Assembly (NCBI GenBank): GCA_027492795.1
Contig: JAPUEB010000040.1
Location: forward strand, 1-39,868
DNA length: 39,868 nt
Direction: 5' to 3'
From: Chryseobacterium sp.
GTDB taxonomy: Bacteria > Bacteroidota > Bacteroidia > Flavobacteriales > Weeksellaceae
Below the pieces are notes generated by a model that did not search any database, had not been told where the DNA came from, and saw nothing but the letters and a program-made list of their open reading frames with translations. This document shows positions 23,164-30,178 of the stretch, in pieces. The number at the start of each line of letters is the position of its first letter. The stretch's first letter is position 1. The position numbers were made by a program, and so were the translations under genes.

Positions 23164-24312
23164 TTATAATTTACGGAGCAACGGACTTTGTCTATACCTT
23201 TCTTCCTGATATTCTTCATACAAATTTTGCAACATTTCGGAAACTTTTTGGTAGCCGATTTCTTTGCCCCAACTTAGTAATCCTTTTGGGTAATTCACGC
23301 CTTTTTGCATTGCTAATTCGATATCTTCGTCTGAGGCAATTTTCAATCTTTTGGCTTCTACTGCTTCGTTGATGAGCATTGAGATTATTCTCATAAAAAT
23401 CTGTTGATACAAATTTTCGTCTTTTTCCGGAATTGGTTTTTGTCCATTTTCGGAATAATCGTAGAAGCCTTTTCCGGTTTTTCTGCCTAATAATTTTGCT
23501 TCCGCCATTCTTTGTTGAAGAAGTGACGGCTTGTATTTTGCGTCGTAGAAATAATCTTTGTAAACGGTTGTGGTTACTGCAAAATTGACGTCAATTCCGA
23601 TTAAATCCATCAATTCAAAAGGTCCCATTCTGAAATTTCCCAAAGTTCGCATCGCATCGTCGATTTGTTCGGGAGTTGCGATGTTTTCTTCGGCAATTCT
23701 TAATGCTTCGCCATAAAAAGGTCGTGCAATTCTATTCACGATGAAACCGGGAATATCTTTGGCAATTACAGGAACTTTTCCCCAAGATTTCATTAAATCG
23801 TAAATCTCCTTTGCTAAATCTTCTTTGGTTAAAAGTCCGGGAATAACCTCAACCAAAGGCATCAAAGGAGCCGGATTGAAAAAATGAATTCCAATAAAAC
23901 GTTCCGGTTTTTTCAAATCTGCGGAAAGCGAAGTGATGGAAATAGATGATGTGTTGGAGGAAATAATACAGTTTTCAGAAACAAAACTTTCCAATTCTGC
24001 AAAAACTTTCTTTTTGATATCGGCATTTTCTATGATGGCTTCAATGACTAAATCGCAGTCTTTTAACTCTGAAATTTCGGTGCAGAATTTTATTTTTCCA
24101 AAAATTTCGTCGGCTTTTTCTTGAGCAATTTTTTGTTTTTCAACGAGTTTATTCAAAGTGGATTTTAAACCCAACAACGATTTTTCGGTTTGCCAAGAGT
24201 TGGCATCATACAAAAAAACGTCGCATCCGGAAGTTGTTGCAACTTGCGCAATTCCGATTCCCATTGTTCCGGAGCCAATGATTCCAACCTTGCTGATTTG
24301 AGATTTACTCAT
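23164..24312 (-). CDS. paaH: 3-hydroxyacyl-CoA dehydrogenase PaaH
   Basis: PaaH oxidises 3-hydroxyadipyl-CoA to 3-oxoadipyl-CoA with NAD. The 382-aa protein has the Rossmann motif VGIIGSGTMGIGIAQ at the N terminus, the SSNTSSISIT and GIHFFNPAPLMPLVEVI segments with the catalytic His, and IPGFIVNRIARPFYGEAL. The C-terminal dehydrogenase domain follows (GPFELMDLIGIDVNF ... GRKTGKGFYDYS), with a second C-terminal part up to residue 382. It is shorter than E. coli PaaH (475 aa), which has a duplicated tail, and is close to the single-module form. It lies 118 bp after a paaG-type gene. Confidence 0.93.
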   Translation of the reverse strand: MSKSQISKVGIIGSGTMGIGIAQVATTSGCDVFLYDANSWQTEKSLLGLKSTLNKLVEKQKIAQEKADEIFGKIKFCTEISELKDCDLVIEAIIENADIKKKVFAELESFVSENCIISSNTSSISITSLSADLKKPERFIGIHFFNPAPLMPLVEVIPGLLTKEDLAKEIYDLMKSWGKVPVIAKDIPGFIVNRIARPFYGEALRIAEENIATPEQIDDAMRTLGNFRMGPFELMDLIGIDVNFAVTTTVYKDYFYDAKYKPSLLQQRMAEAKLLGRKTGKGFYDYSENGQKPIPEKDENLYQQIFMRIISMLINEAVEAKRLKIASDEDIELAMQKGVNYPKGLLSWGKEIGYQKVSEMLQNLYEEYQEERYRQSPLLRKL

Positions 24313-24356
24313 TTTTTTAAATTTTTTAATCGGAATTCGTGATTACTTCGTAATTA

Positions 24357-24429
24357 AGATTTGAGATTTGAGATTCCATAAAGTCGTATTATTATTAATT
24401 TCAAATATCAAATTTGAAATTTCAAATTG
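24357..24429. repeat. Dispersed TTTGAGATTTGA repeat, copy 2
   Basis: GATTTGAGATTTGAGATT and then, on the other side of a short AT spacer, TCAAATTTGAAATTTCAAAT: short words of the same family as 10929-10968 and 27597-27657. They lie between paaH and the first paaG-type gene. Confidence 0.7.
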
Positions 24430-24430
24430 T

Positions 24431-25228
24431 TTATCGTCCGCGATAAACTGGTTTTCTTTTTTCTAAAAATGCGGCGATTCCTTCTGCGAAATCCTCTGTA
24501 TTGGCGGCTCTTTGTTGTAATTCGGCTTCCAAACGGAGTTGCTGTTTCAAAGTGCTGTCGTAAGAATCTGCGAATGCTTTTTTTGTAAATTTTATTGCTG
24601 CTGTTGGCATTTCGGAAAGTTTTTCAAGAATTTCCATAGCTTTTGGCATAAAATCTTCTTCGGAGAAAACTTCGGCAATCAAACCAAGACTTTTCGCTTC
24701 ACTTGCAGAAAGTTTTTTGCCGGTAAACGTAAGATAATTCGCCATTTGACGACCTAAAAGTCGCGGCAGAAAATAGGTTCCTCCTGTATCAGGAATTAGC
24801 CCAATTCCCGAAAATGCTTGTGAAAAATAAGCCTTTTCAGTTGCCAATGTAAAATCTGCAATGAGCGCCAACATCGCTCCTGCTCCTACAGCGGGACCGT
24901 TCACAAGAGAAACAACAGGTTTTTTGCAACGGGTAAGTTCCAAAACTACAGGATTATAGAAATCGGAAACCAGTTTTTTCACGATGGAAATATCGTTTTT
25001 TTCATCTTCGTCTGCAAAAGCGGCCGCCAAATCCTGCCCTGAACAAAATGCTCTTCCTCTACCGGAAAGCGCTACAACACGAACATTATCATCATTATTG
25101 CATTCTTCAAAAAAAGTTTTGAGTTCGCTTAAAGTGGGTCTATTAAGTGCGTTTAGTGTTTTTGGATTATTGAGGAAAGCGATTTTCAGTTTCCCGTCGA
25201 AGTGAGATTCTACATCAAATTGAGTCAT
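24431..25228 (-). CDS. paaG: PaaG-type crotonase, 1,2-epoxyphenylacetyl-CoA isomerase
   Basis: PaaG converts ring-1,2-epoxyphenylacetyl-CoA to oxepin-CoA. The 265-aa crotonase has the first oxyanion segment AFCSGQDLAAAFADED, the second in VNGPAVGAGAMLALIADFTLA, and the signature SGIGLIPDTGGTYFLPRLLGR. Its Asp replaces the hydratase Glu and matches the catalytic Asp of PaaG. The C terminus FAEGIAAFLEKRKPVYRGR is typical. A second, similar gene lies just upstream at 25364. This copy is nearer to E. coli PaaG in the DTGG loop, so the symbol is put here, but either could be the main isomerase. Confidence 0.88.
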   Translation of the reverse strand: MTQFDVESHFDGKLKIAFLNNPKTLNALNRPTLSELKTFFEECNNDDNVRVVALSGRGRAFCSGQDLAAAFADEDEKNDISIVKKLVSDFYNPVVLELTRCKKPVVSLVNGPAVGAGAMLALIADFTLATEKAYFSQAFSGIGLIPDTGGTYFLPRLLGRQMANYLTFTGKKLSASEAKSLGLIAEVFSEEDFMPKAMEILEKLSEMPTAAIKFTKKAFADSYDSTLKQQLRLEAELQQRAANTEDFAEGIAAFLEKRKPVYRGR

Positions 25229-25316
25229 AATTTCGATTTTTGATTAATTTTTATAAGTTCCACGAAAATACGATAATTGTATGACATTTATTCATCAAAA
25301 ATTGAATTCACAAAAA

Positions 25317-25343
25317 AACGGCTCCAAATATTTTGAAACCGTT
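25317..25343 (-). terminator. Terminator between the two paaG-type genes
   Basis: On the minus strand AACGG-TTTCAAAATATTTGGAG-CCGTT forms a stem with inner pairing of TCAAAA with TTTGGA and is followed by TTTTTTTG. It lies 21 bp past the stop of the upstream paaG-type gene, so read-through to the next gene may be partial. Confidence 0.75.
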
Positions 25344-25363
25344 ATTGCTAAAATTATCAACAA

Positions 25364-26176
25364 TTATCTTCCCTTAAACTGGGCTTTTCTTTTCTGATAA
25401 TGCGCCTCAATTCCTTCTCTGTAATCTTCTGTGGCAGCTGCTTCACCTTGATAATCACTTTCCAGACGCAACTGCTCGTTGAGACGGTTATCATTACTTT
25501 TTCTAAATGCTCTTTTGGTTAGCCAAATCGCCTGAGTCGGCATATTCACGATATCCTCAATCACTTCAAATGCTTTCTGTTCAAACTCTTCGGTAGGAAA
25601 AACATCGGCAATCATTCCCATTTGTTCGGCTTCTTTTGCAGAAACTTTTTTTCCGGTGAAAGCGAGGTAATGCGCTTTTTGAAGCCCCAAATTTTTTGGA
25701 AGGAAATAAGTTCCACCTGCATCCGGAATGAGCCCGATGCGTGAAAAAATTTGGGAAAAAGAAGCAGATTCTGAAGCTAGAGTAATATCACATGCTAAAG
25801 CAATATTTGCAGCAGTATCGGATGCGTGACCGTTTACCAGTGCAATTATAGGTTTTCTTGCGTATCTTATAGCGTTGATTAAAGGGTTATAATAATCTGC
25901 AACCAGTCTTTTCACCTCTTTTGGTGAGCCTTGTTTGCTGGTATCGGTGTCTTCGATATTCACATTTTGTCCGGAAGAAAAGACATCTCCTTTTGCAGCT
26001 AGTACAATGCAGCGCGTATCCGCATCGCGGCTATAAAATTCAATAAATCCTGCAAGTTCCAAAAGGAGAGGTTTGGTTAATGCATTCATTCGGCTCGGCT
26101 GGTTCAGCCAAGCGATTTTCAGCCTGCCATTCATTCGGGATTCCATGTCGAACTGGGAGTAAACGTAATTTGCCAT
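25364..26176 (-). CDS. Second PaaG-type enoyl-CoA hydratase/isomerase
   Basis: The 270-aa crotonase is a close paralogue of the product of 24431-25228: VFSSGQNVNIEDTD, ALVNGHASDTAANIALACDITLA, SRIGLIPDAGGTYFLPKNLGLQ, and the C terminus YREGIEAHYQKRKAQFKGR. It also carries Asp in the IPDAGG loop instead of the hydratase Glu, so it is a PaaG-type enzyme rather than a PaaF-type hydratase. The second oxyanion segment is less regular here (GHASDTAANIAL instead of GPAVGAGAML). It could be a pathway isomerase with divided labour or a specialised partner (PaaF-like role is unlikely by residues). It starts 37 bp after the paaD stop. Confidence 0.85.
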   Translation of the reverse strand: MANYVYSQFDMESRMNGRLKIAWLNQPSRMNALTKPLLLELAGFIEFYSRDADTRCIVLAAKGDVFSSGQNVNIEDTDTSKQGSPKEVKRLVADYYNPLINAIRYARKPIIALVNGHASDTAANIALACDITLASESASFSQIFSRIGLIPDAGGTYFLPKNLGLQKAHYLAFTGKKVSAKEAEQMGMIADVFPTEEFEQKAFEVIEDIVNMPTQAIWLTKRAFRKSNDNRLNEQLRLESDYQGEAAATEDYREGIEAHYQKRKAQFKGR

Positions 26177-26212
26177 CTTATAGATTTTTTGTTTCCATAA
26201 AGTTAAGAAAAA

Positions 26213-26677
26213 TTAATGACATTTGAAATAGTCGAACGGTTCCAAGCAATCATTGCATTGGTAACTCGCTTTGCACAAAGTAGAGCCAAAACGACTGATC
26301 TGCTTCGTATTTTCCGAACCACATCGTGGACATTTTTTGGGAATGTCGAGATGGTCTTTATCGGCTCCTTTTTCTGGAGGCGTAATTCCGTAAATACGAA
26401 GTTTTTCTCGGGCTTCGTCGGTTATCCAATCCGTTGTCCAAATCGGAAACATTTGGGTGGTGACTTTTGCGGAAATTCCTTTTTCTTTGAAGAGTTTGAT
26501 GATGTCTTCCTCAATGTTGAACATTGCAGGACACGCAGAATATGTAGGTGTGATGATGATTTCTACGGAATTTTCATCTAAAATTTTGGCATCACGAACG
26601 ATGCCGAGTTCCACGATGTTGATGACGGGAATTTCGGGGTCGGGAATTTGGGATAAGATTTCTAAAAGATTATTCAT
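26213..26677 (-). CDS. paaD: PaaD, phenylacetyl-CoA epoxidase accessory protein (MIP18/DUF59)
   Basis: PaaD is needed for the epoxidase, probably in Fe/S or diiron maturation. With the start at 26677 (MNNLLEILSQIPDPEIPVINIVELGIV) it has 154 aa. A start at 26710 would add eleven residues encoded by a CACAGATT dispersed repeat and is rejected. The MIP18 domain includes TPTYSACPAMFNIEEDI. The C terminus has four Cys pairs for a zinc site: KCPRCGSENTKQISRFGSTLC and YQCNDCLEPFDYFKCH. The size is standard. It lies between paaC and the second paaG-type gene. Confidence 0.93.
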   Translation of the reverse strand: MNNLLEILSQIPDPEIPVINIVELGIVRDAKILDENSVEIIITPTYSACPAMFNIEEDIIKLFKEKGISAKVTTQMFPIWTTDWITDEAREKLRIYGITPPEKGADKDHLDIPKKCPRCGSENTKQISRFGSTLCKASYQCNDCLEPFDYFKCH

Positions 26678-26685
26678 TTTTAATT

Positions 26686-26846
26686 TCTCACAGATTACAC
26701 AGATTTGCACAGATCTTTTTCGATGCTGAATGAAAATTCTTTAATCTTGAGATATTTTTTTAACTTACTTTTTATCACAGATTTAACGGCTTACCACAGA
26801 CTTTTTGTAAAAATTTTATCTGTGAAAATCTGTGCAATCTGTGAGA
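26686..26846. repeat. CACAGATT-type inverted repeat pair
   Basis: TCTCACAGATTACACAGATT at 26686-26705, followed by TGCACAGAT, and TCTGTGAAAATCTGTGCAAT from 26819, followed by CTGTGAGA, are inverted copies with few mismatches. Additional CACAGA words lie between (near 26777-26801). It fills the paaC-paaD spacer. Confidence 0.8.
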
Positions 26847-26852
26847 TTTTTA

Positions 26853-27593
26853 TTACCAAACGCAGTTCGGATAGGTTCTTTGCATATATTGAAGTTCGCA
26901 CAAAATGTAACCAAAATATTCCGTGTGAACGCCTTTTCTGGAACCTTTTTGCATAAATTCTGCAGTTGGAATTTCTAAACCAAATTTTTTGAAATCTTCT
27001 GAAATGGTTGATTTCCATTCTTCGTGAAGTTTTTTGGAGGACGGAATTAAATTCAATTCAACAAAATTTTCCTCACCTTCCACTTCATCAAATAAACCTC
27101 CGGTGTATTCCCAAAGGTTTTCCAAGGCGTTTTTCAGTCGGGTTTTGCTTTCTTCGGTCCCATTTCCGAAGACGCGCGTCCAAGTTTCGGTGTGAGTATA
27201 GTGATATCTAACTTCTTTCAAAGATTTTTGGGCAACTGCACGAAGATCTTCATCAGCAGAATTGCTTAAATGTTCATACAGCAATTTTTGATACAACGCG
27301 AAAAAATAGGCTTTCAAAATAGTGTTCGCATAATCTCCGTTTGGAAGTTCCACGAGTTGCGCGTTCAGATATTCTTTTTCAACGCGGAGCATCGCCAAAT
27401 CATCGGCTGTTCTTCCGTCTGCAAACAACTTTGCGGCGATATTATAGAAATTATTCGCCTGTCCAAGTTGGTCTAATGCAATGTTGATGATGGCAATATC
27501 TTCTTCCAGATACGGACCTTTTCCGCACCATTCGGAGAGTCTTTGTCCCATAATCAGGGAATCGTCGGCGAGTTTTAGAATGTAATTTTTCAT
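26853..27593 (-). CDS. paaC: PaaC, structural subunit of phenylacetyl-CoA epoxidase
   Basis: PaaC is the ferritin-fold partner of PaaA; it stabilises the complex and lacks the full diiron ligand set. The 246-aa protein has KLADDSLIMGQRLSEWCGKGPYLEEDIAIINIALDQLGQANNFY at the N terminus, ELPNGDYANTILKAYFFALYQ, and the RYHYTHTETWTRVFGNGTEES segment, all typical of PaaC. It ends with GYILCELQYMQRTYPNCVW. Length equals the E. coli protein (about 248). It lies 85 bp downstream of paaB, with a dispersed TTTGA repeat between them. Confidence 0.96.
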   Translation of the reverse strand: MKNYILKLADDSLIMGQRLSEWCGKGPYLEEDIAIINIALDQLGQANNFYNIAAKLFADGRTADDLAMLRVEKEYLNAQLVELPNGDYANTILKAYFFALYQKLLYEHLSNSADEDLRAVAQKSLKEVRYHYTHTETWTRVFGNGTEESKTRLKNALENLWEYTGGLFDEVEGEENFVELNLIPSSKKLHEEWKSTISEDFKKFGLEIPTAEFMQKGSRKGVHTEYFGYILCELQYMQRTYPNCVW

Positions 27594-27596
27594 TTT

Positions 27597-27657
27597 TTGA
27601 TTTGAGATTTGAAGTTTGAGATTTGAAATTCTGCATGTGAAATCTCAAATTTCAAAT
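27597..27657. repeat. Dispersed TTTGAGATTTGA repeat, copy 3
   Basis: TTTGATTTGAGATTTGAAGT continuing as TTGAGATTTGAAATT, followed by AAATCTCAAATTTCAAAT in inverted orientation, lies between paaC and paaB. It is the same word family as at 10929-10968 and 24357-24429. Confidence 0.75.
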
Positions 27658-27678
27658 AATTAATTTCAAATTAACATG

Positions 27679-27960
27679 TTACATGTTTTTCACATCATTA
27701 GGAATTTGGTAAAACGTAGGATGACGATAGAGTTTGTCATCAGCTGGATCAAAAAACGCTTCTTTGTCCATTCCTTCGCTTGTTACCACATATTTTGCAG
27801 GAATTACCCAAATTGAGGTTCCTTCCATACGTCTTGTATAGACGTCTCTTGCGTTTTGGAGTGCCAATTCTGCAGTTGCAGCTTGCACAGTTCCGGCGTG
27901 TTTGTGTGAAAGTCCTGGTTTTGTCTGGATAAAGACTTCCCAGATATCTAAAGTGTTCAT
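27679..27960 (-). CDS. paaB: PaaB, phenylacetyl-CoA epoxidase subunit
   Basis: PaaB is the small subunit that bridges heterodimers of PaaA and PaaC. The 93-aa protein begins MNTLDIWEVFIQTKPGLSHKHAG, the classic PaaB start. In-frame upstream codons reaching to 28098 are encoded by intergenic repeat DNA and would be a non-conserved 46-residue extension, so 27960 is taken. It continues with VQAATAELALQNARDVYTRR, WVIPAKYVV and the C-terminal DKLYRHPTFYQIPNDVKNM. The length matches (E. coli about 95). The distance to paaA (554 bp) is unusual. Confidence 0.95.
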   Translation of the reverse strand: MNTLDIWEVFIQTKPGLSHKHAGTVQAATAELALQNARDVYTRRMEGTSIWVIPAKYVVTSEGMDKEAFFDPADDKLYRHPTFYQIPNDVKNM

Positions 27961-28064
27961 ATATTGTTTTGTTTCAAGTTTGAATTTGTTTCTAGTTTCA
28001 GGTTGGTTAGTCATTGCGAGGAATGGAGCCTGCGAAATGACAAAGCAATCTTTTTTATTCTGTT

Positions 28065-28267
28065 CTTTTGTCTTGATACAAAAGAACCAAAAAATCAAGA
28101 CTGGAAATTCCAGCTAAAAATTGAGATTTCATCCTAAAATTTCCAAACTCGGGCGGAAAGAACATTTTTTCTTCTGAAATAAGATTTTTGCCGCCACTCA
28201 AACAGTGGAAATTTTTAAACGGATTAAATCTCAATTTTCTTAACGCCTCCATTTCCTAGGTCGTTTC
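28065..28267 (+). repeat. Composite dispersed repeat, copy A
   Basis: Ordered words CTTTTGTCTTGA, CAAAAGAACCAAAA, TCAAGACTGGA, GCTAAAAATT, GAAATTTCCAAACTCGGGCGG-like, TTTTTGCCGCCACTCAAACA, ATGGAAATTT-like, TTTTCTTAACGC and CTAGGTCG are shared with 39443-39722 on the same strand. GGGCGGAAA and TTGCCGCC inside the unit are partly complementary and could form a hairpin. Confidence 0.85.
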
Positions 28268-28331
28268 CTTATAAAGAAAGTTTAGAGGTCATAACTTAAC
28301 TTCATACTTAATAATCCCTATAAACATAGGG

Positions 28332-28388
28332 TTTGTCATTCCGTAGGAATCTAAATAATCTTTTTAGAGATGCTTTCAGCATGACAAA
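28332..28388. repeat. Palindromic repeat unit TTTGTCATTCCGTAGGAATC type
   Basis: TTTGTCAT (28332-28339) pairs with ATGACAAA at the far end (28381-28388), with an inner CCGTAGG palindrome and a small GATGCTTTCAGCAT hairpin. The same arrangement, longer, occurs twice in tandem at 39229-39417, and its CCGTAGG core also occurs at 11796-11866. Confidence 0.8.
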
Positions 28389-28514
28389 TTTTGCGTATAT
28401 CTTTGTATTTGCTTGATAATCAATGTTAAAATATCATTATCGTATGTAATTAACTAATGACCTCAAAGAAAGTTTTTTAATAAAGATAATTTATCAATTT
28501 GGTCTCTCCAAAAC

Positions 28515-29459
28515 TCAAACTCCCTCACTCTCCAACTTCATACGAGCATAAGCCATCGCCGCCTCCTTCACCCAAAGGTTTTCTTCCTGCGCTTTTCTTT
28601 TGGTTTCCAAGCGTTTTTTGTTGCAAGGGCCGTTTCCTTTCAAGACTTCCATAAATTCGTCCCAAGGAAGTTCGGAAAATTCGTAATGTCCTGTTTCTTC
28701 GTTGAATTTCAAGTTTTTATCAGGAACTTTTAATCCTAAAAATTCAGCTTGCGGAACGGTAACATCCACAAATCTTTGGCGAAGACTGTCGTTGCTTTCT
28801 CGCTTTACACGATAATTCATAGATTTTTGAGAGTTTGGAGAAGCGTCGTCGTTTGGTCCAAACATCATCAAAGCCGGCCACCAAAATCTATCCAAAGCAT
28901 CTTGAGCCAACTGTTTTTGTTCTTTTGTTCCGCGACAAAGCGTCATCAAAATTTCATAACCTTGTCTTTGGTGGAAACTCTCTTCCTTACAAATCCTTAC
29001 CATCGCTCTGGAATAAGGACCGTAAGAATTTCCCATCAACATTACCTGATTCATAATTGCAGCGCCATCAACTAACCAACCAATGGCGCCAATATCTGCC
29101 CAACTTAAAGCCGGATAATTGAAAATACTGGAATATTTTGCTTTTCCTTCCAACATATCGTTGTAGGTGGAATCGCGGTCTGCACGATTGGTTCCGTCGT
29201 TCAAAGTTTCTGTTGCGGCGTACAAATACAAACCGTGACCTGCTTCATCTTGAATTTTGGCTAAAAGTGCCATTTTTCTGCGAAGAGATGGCGCTCTTGT
29301 AATCCAATTGGCTTCCGGAAGCATCCCAACAACTTCAGAATGTGCGTGTTGCGAAATTTGACGCACGAGAAGTTTGCGGTAATCTTCCGGCATCATATCT
29401 TTCGGTTCTACCTTGTTTTCGGCTTGAACGTAGTTTAGAAATTTCTCTTGATTTTCCAT
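28515..29459 (-). CDS. paaA: PaaA, catalytic diiron subunit of phenylacetyl-CoA epoxidase
   Basis: PaaA introduces the epoxide oxygen into phenylacetyl-CoA. The 314-aa ferritin-like protein has metal ligands at E42 (HAHSEVVGM), E72 and H75 ([10 protein letters not shown]), and E159 and H162 ([10 protein letters not shown]), positions equal to those known for the E. coli protein. It also has the surrounding signatures [32 protein letters not shown] and [14 protein letters not shown]. The C terminus has [19 protein letters not shown], typical of the family. The length agrees (about 309-330). Its start lies 9 bp from the dispersed repeat at 29468-29540. Confidence 0.98.
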   Translation of the reverse strand: MENQEKFLNYVQAENKVEPKDMMPEDYRKLLVRQISQHAHSEVVGMLPEANWITRAPSLRRKMALLAKIQDEAGHGLYLYAATETLNDGTNRADRDSTYNDMLEGKAKYSSIFNYPALSWADIGAIGWLVDGAAIMNQVMLMGNSYGPYSRAMVRICKEESFHQRQGYEILMTLCRGTKEQKQLAQDALDRFWWPALMMFGPNDDASPNSQKSMNYRVKRESNDSLRQRFVDVTVPQAEFLGLKVPDKNLKFNEETGHYEFSELPWDEFMEVLKGNGPCNKKRLETKRKAQEENLWVKEAAMAYARMKLESEGV

Positions 29460-29467
29460 TTTATTTT

Positions 29468-29540
29468 TAACGCAATGAGCGCAAAGATTTTTTTAATATT
29501 TTGCTGTTTTAAGTTCGCAAAGGCGCTTCGCTTAGCGATG
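29468..29540. repeat. Dispersed repeat ACGCAA..CGCAAAGGCGCTTCGCTTAGC, copy upstream of paaA
   Basis: AACGCAATGAGCGCAAAGAT, then TTTTTTAATATT, then TTCGCAAAGGCGCTTCGCTT and AGCG recur from 19883-19963 with the same order and strand. The last part codes for the C-terminal tail LSEAPLRT and supplies the stop codon of the small gene at 29509. Confidence 0.8.
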
Positions 29541-29778
29541 ATAATTCCTCAACATAAAAACCCCAAATTAAATTTGAAAATGCACCTGCAACAAAAACAC
29601 ATTTTTTATTATTAATATCAATTTCATACTTATCAAAATACTTTTTACTTTGATAAATAGGGTCTATTACCTCTATATTACTTTCAATTTTTCTCCACTT
29701 ATAATCCCAAATGTTCACTCCAAACATTTGAAACTCTTCACTATCTATAACAGATTTTACAAAATACCACCGCGACAT
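29509..29778 (-). CDS. Small protein in the paa cluster, unknown family (paralogue 1)
   Basis: With the start at 29778 (MSRWYFVKSVIDSEEFQMFGVNIWDYKWRKIE) it has 89 aa. An upstream start at 29796 would overlap the previous gene. It is similar along its length to the next gene: MSRWYFVKSV/MTKWKFSSFI, GVNIWDYKW/GLNIWNHYW, KIESNIEVIDP/RKIEVRGPF, YFDKYEID/YFNEYEIK, FVAGAFSNLIWGFYVEEL/FVAGEFINGQIGIYTKDEL. It is beta-rich and cytoplasmic. The last residues, LSEAPLRT, come from the dispersed repeat that runs into the gene. Function unknown. Confidence 0.7.
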   Translation of the reverse strand: MSRWYFVKSVIDSEEFQMFGVNIWDYKWRKIESNIEVIDPIYQSKKYFDKYEIDINNKKCVFVAGAFSNLIWGFYVEELSSLSEAPLRT

Positions 29779-29779
29779 A

Positions 29780-30037
29780 TTACAATTTCTTATCACTCAA
29801 CTCGTCCTTCGTATAAATTCCGATTTGTCCGTTGATAAATTCTCCGGCTACGAAATTGATGGTTTTTGCAGGCGTTTTTATTTCGTATTCATTAAAATAA
29901 TATACCTGTCCTTCAAATGGACCACGAACTTCTATTTTTCTGTCGCTGCAGTTCCAGTAGTGGTTCCAGATGTTCAGTCCTTCCACTTTATATTCTTTGT
30001 CCACTTCAATAAATGAAGAAAATTTCCATTTGGTCAT
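29780..30037 (-). CDS. Small protein in the paa cluster, unknown family (paralogue 2)
   Basis: The 85-aa protein starts MTKWKFSSFIEVDKEYKVEGLNIWNHYW. This start at 30037 fits the paralogue; the alternative at 30082 gives a 15-residue lysine-rich extension. The predicted form is a small beta domain with conserved NIW, EVRGPF, NEYEI and NFVAGEF patches. It is the upstream partner of paralogue 1, with one base between its stop and the next ATG, so the two are translationally linked. No known domain recognised. The location between paaE and paaA, where E. coli has nothing, suggests either a paa role or an insertion. Confidence 0.72.
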   Translation of the reverse strand: MTKWKFSSFIEVDKEYKVEGLNIWNHYWNCSDRKIEVRGPFEGQVYYFNEYEIKTPAKTINFVAGEFINGQIGIYTKDELSDKKL

Positions 30038-30097
30038 CGGTTGTTTTGCTTTTAGTTTTATTTTTTTTAAACGTAATTTCATAATTTCAAAGCTTTC

Positions 30098-30152
30098 GGC
30101 AATCTGCTTTTCGCTTTCAGCAATTATATCAGCAAAAAGAAAGCTGATTGCC
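30098..30152. repeat. Imperfect long hairpin between paaE and the small genes
   Basis: GGCAATCTGCTTT (30098-30110) pairs with AAAGCTGATTGCC (30140-30152) with one mismatch, and inner words continue the pairing partly. No long T run follows. It might stabilise the paaE mRNA end or be another dispersed palindrome. Confidence 0.65.
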
Positions 30153-30178
30153 TTTTGCCGACAGCAGAATGCTACAAA

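Larger units (their letters stand above)
27961..28514. repeat. Gene-free 554-bp spacer between paaA and paaB packed with repeats
   Basis: No gene seen. From left to right it holds GTCATTGCGAGGAATG..CAAAGCAATC (28010-28050), a composite repeat (28065-28267) also present at 39443-39722, and a palindromic pair TTTGTCATTCCGTAGGAATC/GATGCTTTCAGCATGACAAA (28332-28388). The last ~120 bp is AT-rich without visible structure; a promoter for paaB could be anywhere here but I see no perfect consensus. Confidence 0.8.

Noticed and set aside
26678-26710. Earlier start for PaaD
   Set aside because: The 11 extra codons come from the CACAGATT repeat; the family starts near MNNLLEILSQIPDPE.
27961-28098. 46-residue extension of PaaB
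   Set aside because: Encoded by dispersed-repeat DNA, and PaaB proteins begin at MNTLDIWEVF.
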